Assembly: GCF_963678635.1 (NCBI RefSeq)
Contig: NC_087068.1
Coordinates: 250,001 to 314,000, forward strand
Source: Symsagittifera roscoffensis
Taxonomy: Eukaryota; Xenacoelomorpha; Acoela; Convolutidae
Reading direction: 5' to 3'
DNA: 64,000 nt
The notes beneath the pieces were generated by a model, which searched no databases, had not been told where the DNA came from, and worked only from the letters and a program-made list of their open reading frames with translations. The position numbers and the translations under genes are program-made. Positions 63,470-64,000 of this stretch are shown piece by piece (position 1 is the stretch's first letter; every line of letters begins with the position of its first letter).

Positions 63470-64000
63470 CTTGTTTTCCCTTTAATTTCAACCCTTCGTT
63501 TAGAGAAAATGGATGATTTTTTGTTCTGGTCATGGGTATGCAGTGGGAATGGATGTTACTTTCAACGTGATTCTACTTTTCTTTTTGTTCCCTTGTTTTC
63601 CCTTTAATTTCAACCCTTCGTTTAGAGAAAATGGATGATTTTTTGTTCTGGTCATGGGTATGCAGTGGGAATGGATGTTACTTTCAACGTGATTCTACTT
63701 TTCTTTTTGTTCCCTTGTTTTCCCTTTAATTTCAACCCTTCGTTTAGAGAAAATGGATGATTTTTTGTTCTGGTCATGGGTATGCAGTGGGAATGGATGT
63801 TACTTTCAACGTGATTCTACTTTTCTTTTTGTTCCCTTGTTTTCCCTTTAATTTCAACCCTTCGTTTAGAGAAAATGGATGATTTTTTGTTCTGGTCATG
63901 GGTATGCAGTGGGAATGGATGTTACTTTCAACGTGATTCTACTTTTCTTTTTGTTCCCTTGTTTTCCCTTTAATTTCAACCCTTCGTTTAGAGAAAATGG
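63470..64000. repeat. Homogeneous 122-bp satellite reaching the window edge
   Basis: GGTCATGGGTATGCAGTGGG recurs at exact 122-bp steps (63529, 63651, 63773, 63895), with units identical by eye. They are clearly related to the diverged units on the left (shared TCAACCCTTC, GGTATGCAG, TGGATG). The array continues beyond 64000. Confidence 0.94.

Overview
The window is eukaryotic and almost certainly metazoan. It is AT-rich, has no bacterial operon or RBS logic, and is dominated by tandem arrays and transposable elements. The few host-like exons carry GT-AG signals and the introns I can propose are short (about 43-71 nt). I cannot name the species; a small invertebrate is my inference. I see no rRNA, tRNA or CRISPR array.

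Layout. 1-10613: a 70-bp satellite of about 100 copies (1500-8565), flanked by two copies of one locus that carries a dead LINE reverse transcriptase. 10859-11372: small host-like exons. 11935-17214: a 161-bp tandem array running into a 1.8-kb tandem duplication, whose second copy holds a cleanly inserted 829-bp terminal-inverted-repeat element (the first copy is the empty site). 17608-18085: C-rich and G-rich tracts forming an inverted repeat. 18536-37336: the centrepiece, below. 38500-38960, 43502-43660, 9498-10184 and 54011-54946: copies of one TIR family. 39969-43426: an old, decayed Ty3/gypsy element with diverged LTRs. 43765-44250: a 22-bp array. 45700 to about 47850: gag, primer-binding site and probable LTR of a further, reverse-oriented LTR element. 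47980-49340: unidentified coding-like tracts. 49499-51347: a duplication with a copied filler. 52421-52994: another TIR element. 53112-53400: a well-supported first exon. 56573-57329: a 29-bp array. 60230-64000: the decaying edge of a 122-bp satellite that runs off the window.

Centrepiece. An 18.8-kb LTR retroelement lies on the minus strand. Its two 410-bp LTRs look identical by eye, it has a 4-bp GTAG target duplication, a primer-binding site, a Gag with a CCHC knuckle, a fused aspartic protease, Ty3/gypsy reverse transcriptase and RNase H, and an integrase with a GPY/F-type tail. Beyond the usual gag-pol it carries a leader ORF, a small basic ORF and a long pre-gag ORF. Downstream of pol come two tiny membrane ORFs, a 377-codon ORF with no methionine, a class III (gB-like) glycoprotein resembling those of chuvirids, and an unrecognised 602-aa ORF that overlaps the glycoprotein stop by ATGA. 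The last 1.6 kb before the 3' LTR has no sense ORF but carries two antisense ORFs, one with a signal-peptide-like start and one with a membrane span.

How the parts fit: gag-pol would make capsid, protease, RT and integrase. The glycoprotein and membrane ORFs would give an enveloped, virus-like stage. The extra ORFs have no assigned role. About a dozen stops and frameshifts break the coding frames although the LTRs match, so this copy is either a passively mobilised defective copy or carries assembly indels. No repaired sequence is given here.
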